A DNA stretch of 40,892 bases, taken from contig DATGMP010000152.1 in assembly GCA_035293565.1 (NCBI GenBank), forward strand, positions 1 to 40,892. Reading direction: 5' to 3'. The position numbers and the translations under genes are program-made. The notes under the pieces were generated by a model that was given only the letters and a program-made list of their open reading frames with translations, was not told the origin of the DNA and ran no database searches. Shown piece by piece: positions 33,505 to 40,866 of this stretch (the stretch's first letter is position 1; every line of letters begins with the position of its first letter). The DNA is from DATGMP01 sp035293565. Its GTDB lineage: Bacteria > Pseudomonadota > Alphaproteobacteria > BOG-932 > Roseiterribacteraceae.

Positions 33505-35031
33505 ATGCGGCTCGATCTCGACAATCTGCCCTCCGACATTACCTTGCTGCACCGTTTGGTGCGCGACATGGCGGAGGTTGTCGAGCATCGCGACGGCGAG
33601 ATCGAGCGCCTTCAGAGCATCATCAAACAGCTTCAGCGAGCGCAGTTCGGCCGACGCTCGGAGCGCCTCGATCCCCATCAACTCGCGCTTGGCCTCGAGG
33701 ATCTGGACGCTGATATTGGCCAGGTCGAGGCCAGGCTTCCCGCCGCGATCGAGACGGCCGACCCTCGACCGCGTCGCAAAGCGCTGCCCGATCATCTGCC
33801 CCGCAAGGAAGTAATCATCGACGTAGCCGCCGAAGCGTGCCCGTGTTGCGGCGGGGCGATGCACAGTATCGGCGAGAGCGTCAGCGAGATGCTCGACTGG
33901 GTGCCGGCGCAACTTCAGGTCCTGCGAGTCACGCGGCCGAAATACGCCTGCCGGATCTGCAATAAGGTGGCGCAAGCCGCGGCACCGGAGCGGCCGATCG
34001 CCGGCGGATTGGCCACGCCGGCGCTGCTCGCCCAGGTGCTGATCAGCAGATACTGCGACCATACTCCGCTTTACCGGCAGTCGCAGATCTTTGCCCGTCA
34101 CGGCGTTGAGCTGGAACGCTCGACGCTCGCCGGCTGGGTCGGCGGCGCGTGCTGGTGGCTCGAAGCATTGCACGACAGGCTTTGCCGGGACGTGTTCGCC
34201 TCGGAACAACTCTTTGCCGACGATACGCCGGTGCCGGTGCTCGATCCGGGCCGGGGACGGACCAAGACGGGGCGGCTCTGGGTGTACGCCCGCGAGCAGC
34301 GCGGCTGGTGCGGACCCGATCCGCCTGCCGCGGTTTACGTCTTTGCGCCTGACCGGAAAGCCGAGCGGCCGGCGGCACATCTGGAGCGATTCAAGGGCGT
34401 ACTGCACGTCGACGGCTACGCCGGGTTCGAACGGCTGACCGGCGCAGGGAATGTTGTGCTCGCCGCGTGTTGGGCACACACGCGACGCAAATTCTACGAG
34501 GTAGCACAAGCGGAGAATACGCCTCTGGCGCATGAGGCGGTGCGCCGGATTGCCGCCCTTTATGCAATCGAAGCGCAGTTGCGCGGCAAAGCGCCGGCGC
34601 ACCGGATGACGATCCGGCGCGCTCACAGCAAGCCGATCGTCGACGCATTGAAGGCATGGCTCGAAGCCGAGCTGCCGTTTCTGCCGGGACGCGGAAAGCT
34701 CGCCGAAGCGATACGCTATGCGCTCGCACGTTGGGATGGGCTGACGCGCTTCCTGCACGATGGCCGCGTCGAGCTCGACACCAATCCGGTCGAACGAGCG
34801 ATCCGGCCCATCGCGCTCGGCCGGAAGAACCACCTCTTCGCCGGAAGCGACGGCGGCGGCGCCAGATGGGCGATCATCTGCAGCCTGGTCGAAACCTGCA
34901 AACTCAACGGTGTCGAGCCCTATGCGTATCTCAAGGATGTGCTCACGCGCATGGTCGACGGATATCCCGTAAACCGTCTCGACGAACTGCTGCCCTGGGC
35001 CTGGAAGGGGCAAAATCACGTCAACACCTGA
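33505..35031 (+). CDS. tnpC: IS66 TnpC DDE transposase
   Basis: This 508-aa transposase has an N-terminal coiled-coil region (EVVEHRDGEIERLQSIIKQL), a zinc-finger-like CPCCGG ... CRIC segment, and the DDE core (LFADDTPVPVLDPG, HVDGYAGFERLTG, AACWAHTRRKFYEV, LDTNPVERAIRPIALGRKNH). The C-terminal IS66_C region ends with LDELLPWAW. Full length and intact. Confidence 0.96.
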   Translation: MRLDLDNLPSDITLLHRLVRDMAEVVEHRDGEIERLQSIIKQLQRAQFGRRSERLDPHQLALGLEDLDADIGQVEARLPAAIETADPRPRRKALPDHLPRKEVIIDVAAEACPCCGGAMHSIGESVSEMLDWVPAQLQVLRVTRPKYACRICNKVAQAAAPERPIAGGLATPALLAQVLISRYCDHTPLYRQSQIFARHGVELERSTLAGWVGGACWWLEALHDRLCRDVFASEQLFADDTPVPVLDPGRGRTKTGRLWVYAREQRGWCGPDPPAAVYVFAPDRKAERPAAHLERFKGVLHVDGYAGFERLTGAGNVVLAACWAHTRRKFYEVAQAENTPLAHEAVRRIAALYAIEAQLRGKAPAHRMTIRRAHSKPIVDALKAWLEAELPFLPGRGKLAEAIRYALARWDGLTRFLHDGRVELDTNPVERAIRPIALGRKNHLFAGSDGGGARWAIICSLVETCKLNGVEPYAYLKDVLTRMVDGYPVNRLDELLPWAWKGQNHVNT

Positions 35032-35057
35032 TCGACGTGCAGCGGCCGGACGCATAC

Positions 35058-35065
35058 GGTTGGTC
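35058..35065. repeat. target-site duplication, right copy
   Basis: GGTTGGTC follows the right end of the IS and matches the left copy exactly. Confidence 0.92.
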
Positions 35066-35141
35066 GTCTCCGCTCGCCAGCACCCACAGCCGAACGTGTC
35101 CGCTTGCCCGCCACACCCCGACGAGACCGAAGGCGGCTCAT
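35058..35141 (-). pseudogene. 5' part of small basic protein gene, split by IS66 element
   Basis: An ATG at 35141 overlaps the lytic transglycosylase stop (ATGA) and opens a frame beginning MSRLRSRRGVAGKRTRSAVG, which is very basic. It runs to the insertion point at 35058 and continues in frame at 32126 once the IS and one duplicate are removed. The rebuilt protein is 84 residues with a basic N-terminal third and a more ordered C-terminal half. It could bind DNA near oriT, but the function is unknown. Confidence 0.7.
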
Positions 35142-35977
35142 GGCCTGGGCCCACGGGCCGACAGACGCGCGAACAGTCCCTCTGACTGTGGCGCGAGGCC
35201 TGTCCAGTCGGCAGCCGACGTTGCAGTCGCGCGCTGTTTCGACACGCCATCCGATGACGGTGGTGGGACCGTCGAACCGCCACTGCGCCGCACCGAGAAC
35301 AACGGCGCGTCGGTCCACGAGCGGATGATCGCGGTGATGATATTGCCCGGTTCCGATCCGCCGTCGCGCAGCAACGGTGCGAGCGCGGCGACATAGACCC
35401 GCGTCTCTGTCGGCAACGGGTGCCCGGTCGCAAGGTGATCCTCATACCGTCCGGGACCGGCGTTGTAGGCCGCGAGGAAGCCGATCGCGCCGTAGCGGTC
35501 ATGCAACTCGCGGAGATACGCGGCGCCCGCCAGGATGTTGTCGTGCGGGTCGAATGGATCGGCGCCGAGGCCGTATCGCGACCGTAAGCCGGACCAGGTG
35601 TCGGGCATGATCTGCATCAGCCCCATCGCGCCCTTGGGCGAGACGGCGCGCACGACGCCGCGACTTTCCGCCTGCATGACGGCGGTGATCCAAGACGTCG
35701 GAATGCCGAAGCGCAGCGCGGCTTCCGACACGAACCGTGCAAAGCGACCGCTCTCCGACGTGACGGCTGAAACACGTCTGTCGCCGGCCTGCGCATGAGC
35801 AACGCCGTTCGCCGACAGCAGCACCAGTACGATCGCGAGCGACAGGTGATGGCAAAACTGGTGCGATCGATGTGAGCCGGTACGGCGAGCGAGAGGTGCG
35901 GCGATGGCCGGGAAGGAGGAAGAGTCGCGAGGCGGGGGCGATACCGAGAAAGCCGGCCGAGCGAAGGATTGAGGCAT
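35138..35977 (-). CDS. conjugative lytic transglycosylase
   Basis: This 279-aa protein has a signal segment around residues 48-65 (SLAIVLVLLSANGVAHAQA) and a goose-lysozyme-like SLT domain: FGIPTSWITAVMQAESRGVV (catalytic Glu), SPKGAMGLMQIMPDTW, DPHDNILAGAAYLRELHDRY, FLAAYNAGPGRYEDH. It opens the peptidoglycan for the Trb channel, like VirB1. It starts at 35977, two bases after the traF stop, and its end overlaps the next small gene (ATGA). Confidence 0.93.
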   Translation of the reverse strand: MPQSFARPAFSVSPPPRDSSSFPAIAAPLARRTGSHRSHQFCHHLSLAIVLVLLSANGVAHAQAGDRRVSAVTSESGRFARFVSEAALRFGIPTSWITAVMQAESRGVVRAVSPKGAMGLMQIMPDTWSGLRSRYGLGADPFDPHDNILAGAAYLRELHDRYGAIGFLAAYNAGPGRYEDHLATGHPLPTETRVYVAALAPLLRDGGSEPGNIITAIIRSWTDAPLFSVRRSGGSTVPPPSSDGVSKQRATATSAADWTGLAPQSEGLFARLSARGPRP

Positions 35978-35979
35978 GG

Positions 35980-36492
35980 TCAGTTCTCCGCGTGTGTCCA
36001 GATCGGATCGGCGCGGCCGACGATGCTGGTCGTCGGCAGAGGCCCGAAATACCGGCCGTCGAGTGAGTCCGGCGGCGTGCGATTCATGAGGAAGACTTCG
36101 CCCGGCCCGAGCACGCGGCAGCCCTGCCAGTCCGGCAGAGCACGGCCGAGGTGGTCGCGTTCGAGTGCATCGCCCATAGCCGCGCCATCGACGGTGACGC
36201 GCCGTGCGGTACGGCAGACGGTCTGACCGGGAAGCGCCAGGATGCGCTTCACCAGCGGCACGCCGAGAGGCAGATAACGGCGCGCGGCGAAGAGCTGCGC
36301 GAGAGGCGCCGGCGGCTGGACCACGACCAGTTCGTCGAGATGCAGCGGAGGCGCGCGCCGCATGGCATAGAGGCCGATCGGGACGCTGGCGCTGGCGTTC
36401 CAGAGCAGCTTCGGCGCGGGATGAACGAGGCTCGACAGCGCGACGAAGAGCGTTGTTGCGTAGGTGGTGAGGACGAAGCCGAAGCGCGTCAT
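35980..36492 (-). CDS. traF: TraF-type S26 signal peptidase
   Basis: This 170-aa S26-family peptidase has an N-terminal membrane segment (TTYATTLFVALSSLVHP), the catalytic Ser in NASASVPIGLY and the catalytic Lys in PLVKRILALPGQTV. The family end pattern VFLMNRTPPDSLDGRYFGPL follows. In RP4 the TraF peptidase matures and circularises the TrbC pilin. Coupled to the DUF2840 gene by ATGA. Confidence 0.94.
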   Translation of the reverse strand: MTRFGFVLTTYATTLFVALSSLVHPAPKLLWNASASVPIGLYAMRRAPPLHLDELVVVQPPAPLAQLFAARRYLPLGVPLVKRILALPGQTVCRTARRVTVDGAAMGDALERDHLGRALPDWQGCRVLGPGEVFLMNRTPPDSLDGRYFGPLPTTSIVGRADPIWTHAEN

Positions 36493-36998
36493 GGCGCAAG
36501 CCTTCGGCGTAGCAGCCAGGCGCGATGCTGCTCGCGGCTATAGGGGCGCGACGGTAGGCCGGCGACGAGGCGATTGTGGAGATGACGCCAGTGATCCGGC
36601 GCGGCGTCGGCAGGATCGATGCCGAGCGCCTCGACGGCATCTATCGCCTGCAGCACGCTCTCGACTTTCGGCCACCCGCTGATCCGCAGCAGAATCTCGC
36701 CGCCTGGACGGACGAAAGGCAGCGTCTGATAGGGTTCGCCGCGGTCGATCGCGCGCACGATGTCGATGCGCGAGACGATCGTGCCGAAATCGTTGGACGC
36801 CCAGCGCACGAAGGCGAAGACGTCGCGTGGCGCGAAGCTCAGCACGCGGCGGCGACGATCGAGGATCGTCTCGCCGGCGTCGCGGCCGAAGCGGATCCAG
36901 TGCTCGATGCGTCCTTCAAGCCAGGTCAGCTCGACGTGCGTCAGGAACGGTCCGGCATCGGGCCGCGGCGCGCGGCCGGCGTTGAAATCGGCTTTTAT
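36489..36998 (-). CDS. DUF2840 family protein with a non-standard ATA start
   Basis: This 169-aa protein is recognised from LTHVELTWLEGRIEHWIRFG ... WGTI-like segments and ends with REQHRAWLLRRRLAP, as in DUF2840, which lies next to traF in these operons. The frame has no ATG, GTG or TTG before the conserved start. Instead an ATA at 36998 overlaps the upstream stop as ATAA, where the neighbours use ATGA. One G-to-A change explains both. Translation may be weak. Function is unknown. Confidence 0.8.
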   Translation of the reverse strand: MKADFNAGRAPRPDAGPFLTHVELTWLEGRIEHWIRFGRDAGETILDRRRRVLSFAPRDVFAFVRWASNDFGTIVSRIDIVRAIDRGEPYQTLPFVRPGGEILLRISGWPKVESVLQAIDAVEALGIDPADAAPDHWRHLHNRLVAGLPSRPYSREQHRAWLLRRRLAP

Positions 36999-37249
36999 GA
37001 GCGGTCTCCATCGGCATCGGGAAATTCGCGCGCCAACAGGTCGCGCAGCATGTCGGCGACGGTGACGCCGCGCTGGAAGGCGGCGATCTTGATCCGGCCG
37101 CGCAAGGCCAGTGTGATGTCGACGGTGAGCCGGGCCGTGTAGAGGTCTGCGGCCGCCGCGCCGGACGCGGTGGGATCGGGCGACTTGATCCAGCTCTCGG
37201 CGTTGCGCGGACGCGTGGCGAAGCCGCTGTTGGAGCTGCGTGCGGTCAT
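36995..37249 (-). CDS. ribbon-helix-helix protein, probable partner of ParA
   Basis: This 84-aa protein's C-terminal half (YTARLTVDITLALRGRIKIA, FQRGVTVADMLRDLLAREF) fits a ribbon-helix-helix DNA-binding fold, and the N-terminal half is flexible and basic. It directly follows parA (ATGA overlap), the usual spot for the small centromere-binding partner of a Walker ATPase. It would bind a partition site and repress the operon. Confidence 0.8.
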   Translation of the reverse strand: MTARSSNSGFATRPRNAESWIKSPDPTASGAAAADLYTARLTVDITLALRGRIKIAAFQRGVTVADMLRDLLAREFPDADGDRS

Positions 37250-37884
37250 GGCGCCAGCCTTTCGACTTCGGCCGCCAGCGCTGCGATCTCGCGCGCGGCC
37301 GAGCTGCTATCGTCCTGCTCGAAGACGAGTTGGCCGGTGCGCGCCGCGTCGGCGAAGATGACGCGCTGGCCGATCCGCGCCGCAAGTGCCGGCGGATCAT
37401 GTTCGGCCAGGCTATGCGCCGTTTCTCGGGCGATGATGGTGCGCGCAGGACAGCGATTGAGAATGAAGCGGGCCAGGAGCTCGGGGCGAAAGACACGCGC
37501 TTCGGCGATCAGCGCCAGCATCTCGGCCGATGCCCAACCGTCGAACGGCGACGGTTGCGCGGGGATCAACGTGAGGTCAGCCGCGAGCAGTGCCGAACGC
37601 AACAAGGCGGCGACGCGCGGCGGTCCGTCGATGATGACGTGATCGGCATGCCGAGCGAGCTCGGGCGCCTCGCGATGCAGCGTATCGCGCGCTAGGCCAA
37701 TGACGCCGAACAGGCGGTCATGGCGCCGGCGTCCACGCTGCTCGGACCAGTCGAGCGCCGAGCCTTGCGGATCGGCGTCTATCAGGGTGATCCGCTTTCC
37801 TTGCCGGGCCCATTGGCCGGCGAGATGCAAGGCGAGCGTCGTCTTGCCGACGCCGCCTTTCTGGTTGAGCAGCGCGACGATCAT
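37246..37884 (-). CDS. parA: ParA-family partition ATPase
   Basis: This 212-aa protein begins MIVALLNQKGGVGKTTLALH, the deviant Walker A motif of ParA/MinD ATPases, followed by LIDADPQGSALDWSEQR, IDGPPRVAALLRSALLAADL and the later FILNRCPARTIIARE. No N-terminal helix-turn-helix is present, so it is the short type Ib ParA. It moves plasmid-like DNA with its ribbon-helix-helix partner and is coupled to repA by ATGA. Confidence 0.92.
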   Translation of the reverse strand: MIVALLNQKGGVGKTTLALHLAGQWARQGKRITLIDADPQGSALDWSEQRGRRRHDRLFGVIGLARDTLHREAPELARHADHVIIDGPPRVAALLRSALLAADLTLIPAQPSPFDGWASAEMLALIAEARVFRPELLARFILNRCPARTIIARETAHSLAEHDPPALAARIGQRVIFADAARTGQLVFEQDDSSSAAREIAALAAEVERLAP

Positions 37885-38936
37885 CGAGCGCCGCTCCCGG
37901 TTTTGGACTGGGGAGCGCCGTCGCCAACAACAGACTCGTTAGATTCCTGTTGGTTAGATTCTAAGTTAGGCGGCTCGCAAGCGACGGAATTTCCATCGGA
38001 AAAGGTCGCTTCGGGTTCCTGATGGCACGTGGCTTCGGTTCCCGATGGCACGCGCACCGGGGTTCCTGAAGGCACGACGGCGTCAACAGATTGTCCACAG
38101 GCTTCTGTGGATAAGTGGCTGCGGGCGAAGATGAGAAGGTCGCGACCGGTCCGGTCGCGTTCGACGCCGAGCCGGTATCCGGGCAGCGGTTGCCGGCGTG
38201 CCAGATCGCGCAGCTCGAACGCAAAGCGTTTGAACGGCGAAAGACTCGCCGACTTGCAGTGAAGGTGTCGGAAGTCGAACCGCCAACCTGCACGCTGCCT
38301 GCCAGCGTGCTTGCGTACGATGCGATAAAGCCAGCGCTCGAGGCCGCCCGTCAGCTTGAAGTATTCGCGGTCGATGGTGAGCACGAGCGCGTCGTCGAGG
38401 ACGGCGCGATAGAACCAGTCCGGCACGATGAGATCGATGCCGTCGGCGCGGCCATGCGCATCCGCGCGTTCGGTCCATTCGTTGATCCAGGAGAACCGGT
38501 GCATGCGCCGCTCGCTCGTCTGACGCAGCGATGTGGCGACCGTGGTGGATTGCAGACGGTCGAGCGCCGCCTTCAGGCGGTGATAGTCGCGCGCGCTGAC
38601 ACCCCGGCCGATGAAAGTGAGAATCTCGTATGGGGTGGCGGCCATCAGGCGCGATGTGCGCAGGCCGGCGTCGCGTGCCTCGACGATCTGGCTGGCTGCC
38701 CAGATCAAGACGTCGGCGTCCCAGATGGTCGCCATGCCATGCTCGGGCACGGCTTCGACGCGGATGGCGACGTCGTTCATCCGGTAGTCGATCGGCGTCG
38801 TGCGATGCGTCTTGGCGAGGCTGAAGAAGGGATAGGCCATGAGGTCTTGCGCGTCGCGCGGCGCGAGATCGCCTGGCAGGGCCCGAAACAATTCGAGCTG
38901 CTCGCGTTCGGATCGTGTGCGATGGCGCGCCGACAT
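37881..38936 (-). CDS. repA: RepA-like replication initiator
   Basis: This 351-aa protein belongs to the replication initiator RPA family (PF10134): LMAYPFFSLAKTHRTTPIDY, MATIWDADVLIWAASQIVEA, ATPYEILTFIGRGVSARDYH, LFWSIN-like RFSWINEW, LTGGLERWLYRIVRKHAGRQ. The last ~85 residues (from HLSTEACGQS) are low in structure and repetitive (VPSGTP, VPSGTE). Their DNA carries origin-like repeats, so the tail may exist mainly because of the DNA sequence. Its presence suggests the element replicates as a circle when excised. Confidence 0.92.
   Translation of the reverse strand: MSARHRTRSEREQLELFRALPGDLAPRDAQDLMAYPFFSLAKTHRTTPIDYRMNDVAIRVEAVPEHGMATIWDADVLIWAASQIVEARDAGLRTSRLMAATPYEILTFIGRGVSARDYHRLKAALDRLQSTTVATSLRQTSERRMHRFSWINEWTERADAHGRADGIDLIVPDWFYRAVLDDALVLTIDREYFKLTGGLERWLYRIVRKHAGRQRAGWRFDFRHLHCKSASLSPFKRFAFELRDLARRQPLPGYRLGVERDRTGRDLLIFARSHLSTEACGQSVDAVVPSGTPVRVPSGTEATCHQEPEATFSDGNSVACEPPNLESNQQESNESVVGDGAPQSKTGSGAR
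37938..38114. other. candidate replication origin inside repA
   Basis: On the + strand these 177 bases hold four parts. Two GTTAGATTC direct repeats (37938-37946, 37953-37961) lie in an AT-rich stretch. Three 16-base repeats follow: GGTTCCTGATGGCACG (38014-38029), GGTTCCCGATGGCACG (38037-38052) and GGTTCCTGAAGGCACG (38061-38076), 23-24 bases apart. There is a near-consensus DnaA box TTGTCCACA (38091-38099) and a perfect one, TGTGGATAA (38106-38114), in opposite orientation. Iterons next to DnaA boxes and an AT-rich region form the usual layout of an iteron-controlled origin. Confidence 0.7.
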
Positions 38937-38943
38937 GGGGAGG

Positions 38944-39228
38944 TCAGCGGCGCGGCTGGCGGGCTTGTTCGAGCTGGTCCGGCGTGTGGCGCTTGGCCGG
39001 TAGAACGATCACCTTGCCGGGATCGGACGTCGACTCCTTGGCCGCGGCATCGACCCACGTCTGCAGGTCCTCGACGCGGTAAACCACGCGGCCGCCGAGC
39101 TTCGAATAGCGTGGGCCGGTGCCGTAGATGCGGTGCTTCTCGAGCGTGCGGATGGAAAGGCCAACGAAGCGCGCGGCCTCCGGCGTGCGCAGGTAGCGCT
39201 GCGGCAGACCTGCGAGATTGGTGGACAT
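38944..39228 (-). CDS. AlpA/excisionase-like helix-turn-helix protein
   Basis: This 94-aa protein begins MSTNLAGLPQRYLRTPEAAR at 39228, preceded by GGAGATATCCC. An in-frame ATG ten residues earlier is less likely. A MerR-type winged helix is visible: LRTPEAARFVGLSIRTLEKH, GTGPRYSKLGGRVVYRVEDL. Such proteins act as excisionase, transcription factor or both in ICEs. It lies 7 bases before repA. Confidence 0.88.
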   Translation of the reverse strand: MSTNLAGLPQRYLRTPEAARFVGLSIRTLEKHRIYGTGPRYSKLGGRVVYRVEDLQTWVDAAAKESTSDPGKVIVLPAKRHTPDQLEQARQPRR

Positions 39229-39364
39229 GGGATATCTCCGTGATCGTGTCAGGGGCAACCGAATGGCGGCGGCCGTTGCGGATCACGGTGGCGCAGAGGC
39301 TTCGCTGAGGGGGATGGTGATGTCGCTGGGTGGTGAGATCGCCACCCCTGTCAAACGGAGGCGG

Positions 39365-40139
39365 TCAGGTCCGGCCGCGGAAGGGATAGAGCAGCAGGCG
39401 GCGATACCCGCCGTGCATCATCGCATGGCCTAGGCGCGCCAGCCGCACGGTCCGATCGCGAAGGTCGTAGGTTTTCCAACCGCGCTCTGGCAAGCGGCCA
39501 GCGCCGAAGAGCGCCTCGGCGATATCCCGGTAGCTCGCCTTTTCGAGCCGGGCATCGAGGGCGCGCAACGCGAGCACGAGGCGTTCACGCCGTGTGGCGG
39601 GCAGCGCCGCCGGGTCGCGCCCCAGCGGGCGGCCCATCAAGCCGCGCCACAGCCGCAGCGCCGCCGCCGCGCGGATCTCGAAGAGCCGGTCGAGCGGCAG
39701 GACGACGCAAGGCGTCTCCTCGCCGGGCGCTTCGATGAGGTGAAGGCGGAACAGGCTGCCACGGCGCTCGATCAGCCGTTCGGCTCCGCCCTCCCCAACG
39801 GCCGGGGCGAGCGACCAGGCATCACGTTTGAGGTTCGGGTCGGCGAGATCGGGTGAAAGGCGGGTTATCGGGATCACGCTCGGCAGGCTCGCCGGCGTCC
39901 AAAGAGCTGGGTGGCCGCGAAGCTCGGGCCTTACGAAATCGCACCCCCCAACGCCGCGCGAAATCGTCCAGTTCGCCGGCGCTGAGGGGATCCTGGTCAT
40001 CGGCGTGTTCGAGCCGCTTGCAGTCGCGCTCGAATTCGGGGTTGCGGCTGAGAAATTCCCAGGCGAACCCCGGGGCGTCGAGCGTACGCAGGTCCTCATA
40101 GGCTACCGGCGAACGCCAATCCGTGCGGCTCATGGGCAT
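39365..40139 (-). pseudogene. DUF6499-DUF2285 regulator, split by frameshift
   Basis: The first frame (from 40139, ending 39822) gives a DUF6499 domain (SPVAYEDLRTLDAPGFAWEF, LSRNPEFERDCKRL, ELDDFARRW). The second frame (to 39365) gives the DUF2285/RovC DNA-binding part (WTPASLPSVIPITR, ASYRDIAEALFG, GWKTYDLRDRTVRLARLGHA, GGYRRLLLYPF). In related elements these form one protein. The frames meet at a run of six C (39944-39949, six G on the coding strand). With five G they join as RRWGCDFVRPEL. This is either an assembly error, a real loss or slippage. Confidence 0.75.
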
Positions 40140-40213
40140 CGTCTCCGCTGAGCGTTATCAGGTGTAGGCGCTCAGGAAAGATGCACGTTGCGGTGGCAAG
40201 CTGGAACGGGGTC

Positions 40214-40237
40214 ACTCGGCAACGCGTGTTGCCGAGT
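40214..40237. promoter_or_regulatory. perfect inverted repeat upstream of the DUF6499 gene
   Basis: ACTCGGCAAC and GTTGCCGAGT are perfect 10-base arms around GCGT. It lies in the 107-base gap between the small DUF2285-like gene and the DUF6499-DUF2285 gene, 75 bases before the latter's start. No T-run follows on either strand, so an operator is more likely than a terminator. Confidence 0.6.
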
Positions 40238-40246
40238 CTGCAATGA

Positions 40247-40561
40247 TCAGTGAGGCGCTCCACCCTGTAATAGGTGGCGGTAGCCGCTCTCTGTCATCCA
40301 GCGCGCGCGCGCCAGATGCGTTTCCCACGCGCGCCGGGCACGGACGGGCTCGCTTATGGGATCGATATGCAGCACCAACTTCGCCACTTCCTGCCAATCC
40401 GCACCGTCCTTCTCGGCGTCCAACAGGCGAAGGTACGTCACGAGGTGCTGCTCGTCATAACCGGTCAGGACGCGGTCCGCCGGCGCCGTGTCTGCAACGG
40501 GTGGATTGAGCGGTGGAGTTTGCATCAGTGGCGAATCCATCGAGGGTCGGTCGGTGTTCAT
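40247..40561 (-). CDS. small DUF2285-like regulator
   Basis: This 104-aa protein has a Pro-rich start and a conserved helical body: LTGYDEQHLVTYLRLLDAEK, GADWQEVAKLVLHIDP, ARRAWETHLARARWMTESGY, RHLL. This pattern occurs in DUF2285/RovC-type small proteins next to ICE regulators. DNA binding is probable but not shown. It sits 21 bases after the XRE gene and is likely in one operon with it. Confidence 0.75.
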   Translation of the reverse strand: MNTDRPSMDSPLMQTPPLNPPVADTAPADRVLTGYDEQHLVTYLRLLDAEKDGADWQEVAKLVLHIDPISEPVRARRAWETHLARARWMTESGYRHLLQGGAPH

Positions 40562-40582
40562 GTCCTGTAAGCGTAGCCGCGT

Positions 40583-40855
40583 TCAAGCCCGAGCGCGTGA
40601 CGCTCTTCGCACCGAACTGGCGGGGGCTTCGTTCAGGAGCATGACGCCGCGACCGCGGTCAGACTCGACGAACAGGATGCCGACGGCTTCTAGCGCTCGG
40701 CGTACCTGGTCGCGCGTACCCTCATGCACCGGGAGACCGCGTTCGGACTCCAGGCGTTTGAGGGCGGTCAATGCCACCAGGGCTTTCTCCGCGAGCATTT
40801 CCTGTTTCCAGTTCAGCAAGGCTCGCGCCGCCCGAACTTGTCGGCCGGTGATCAT
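40583..40855 (-). CDS. XRE-family transcriptional regulator
   Basis: This 90-aa protein has the start TGRQVRAARALLNWKQEMLA and then AEKALVALTALKRLESERGL, a lambda-repressor-like helix-turn-helix, followed by RRALEAVGILFVESDRGRGV typical of small alphaproteobacterial XRE proteins. A near-perfect ribosome site GGAGGTGA (coding strand, 40869-40862) precedes it and is overlapped by an inverted repeat. It is a good candidate for the master repressor of the element's left-end operon. Confidence 0.92.
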   Translation of the reverse strand: MITGRQVRAARALLNWKQEMLAEKALVALTALKRLESERGLPVHEGTRDQVRRALEAVGILFVESDRGRGVMLLNEAPASSVRRASRARA

Positions 40856-40866
40856 CCATGATCACC
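40847..40866. promoter_or_regulatory. inverted repeat over the XRE start and ribosome site
   Basis: GGTGATCATCCATGATCACC has perfect 9-base arms and a 2-base centre. It covers the start codon of the XRE gene and part of its ribosome site. A bound repressor or an RNA hairpin here would block its expression, so autoregulation is likely. Confidence 0.6.

Larger units (their letters stand above)
32135..35057 (+). mobile_element. IS66-family insertion sequence, 2923 bp
   Basis: The element holds the three overlapping IS66 genes and is bounded by imperfect inverted repeats. The left end reads GTAACCGTCCGGATCCTGCA, and the right end read inward reads GTATGCGTCCGGCCGCTGCA. Both start with the GTA typical of IS66. 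Perfect 8-base duplications flank it, so it moved as a unit and inserted fairly recently. All three reading frames are intact, so it may still be active. Its genes run opposite to the transfer operon it interrupts. Confidence 0.95.

Noticed and set aside
32611..35502. 963-codon - strand frame across the IS66 element
   Set aside because: It is antisense to intact IS66 genes and crosses the IS end and target duplication, so it cannot be an old gene.
39238..39288. Nested short inverted repeats before the AlpA-like gene as a possible oriT
   Set aside because: The arms are 5-8 bases with long spacers, and no nic-like sequence is recognisable, so it could be chance.
38115..39308. 397-codon + strand frame opposite repA and the AlpA-like gene
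   Set aside because: Antisense shadow spanning two real genes.
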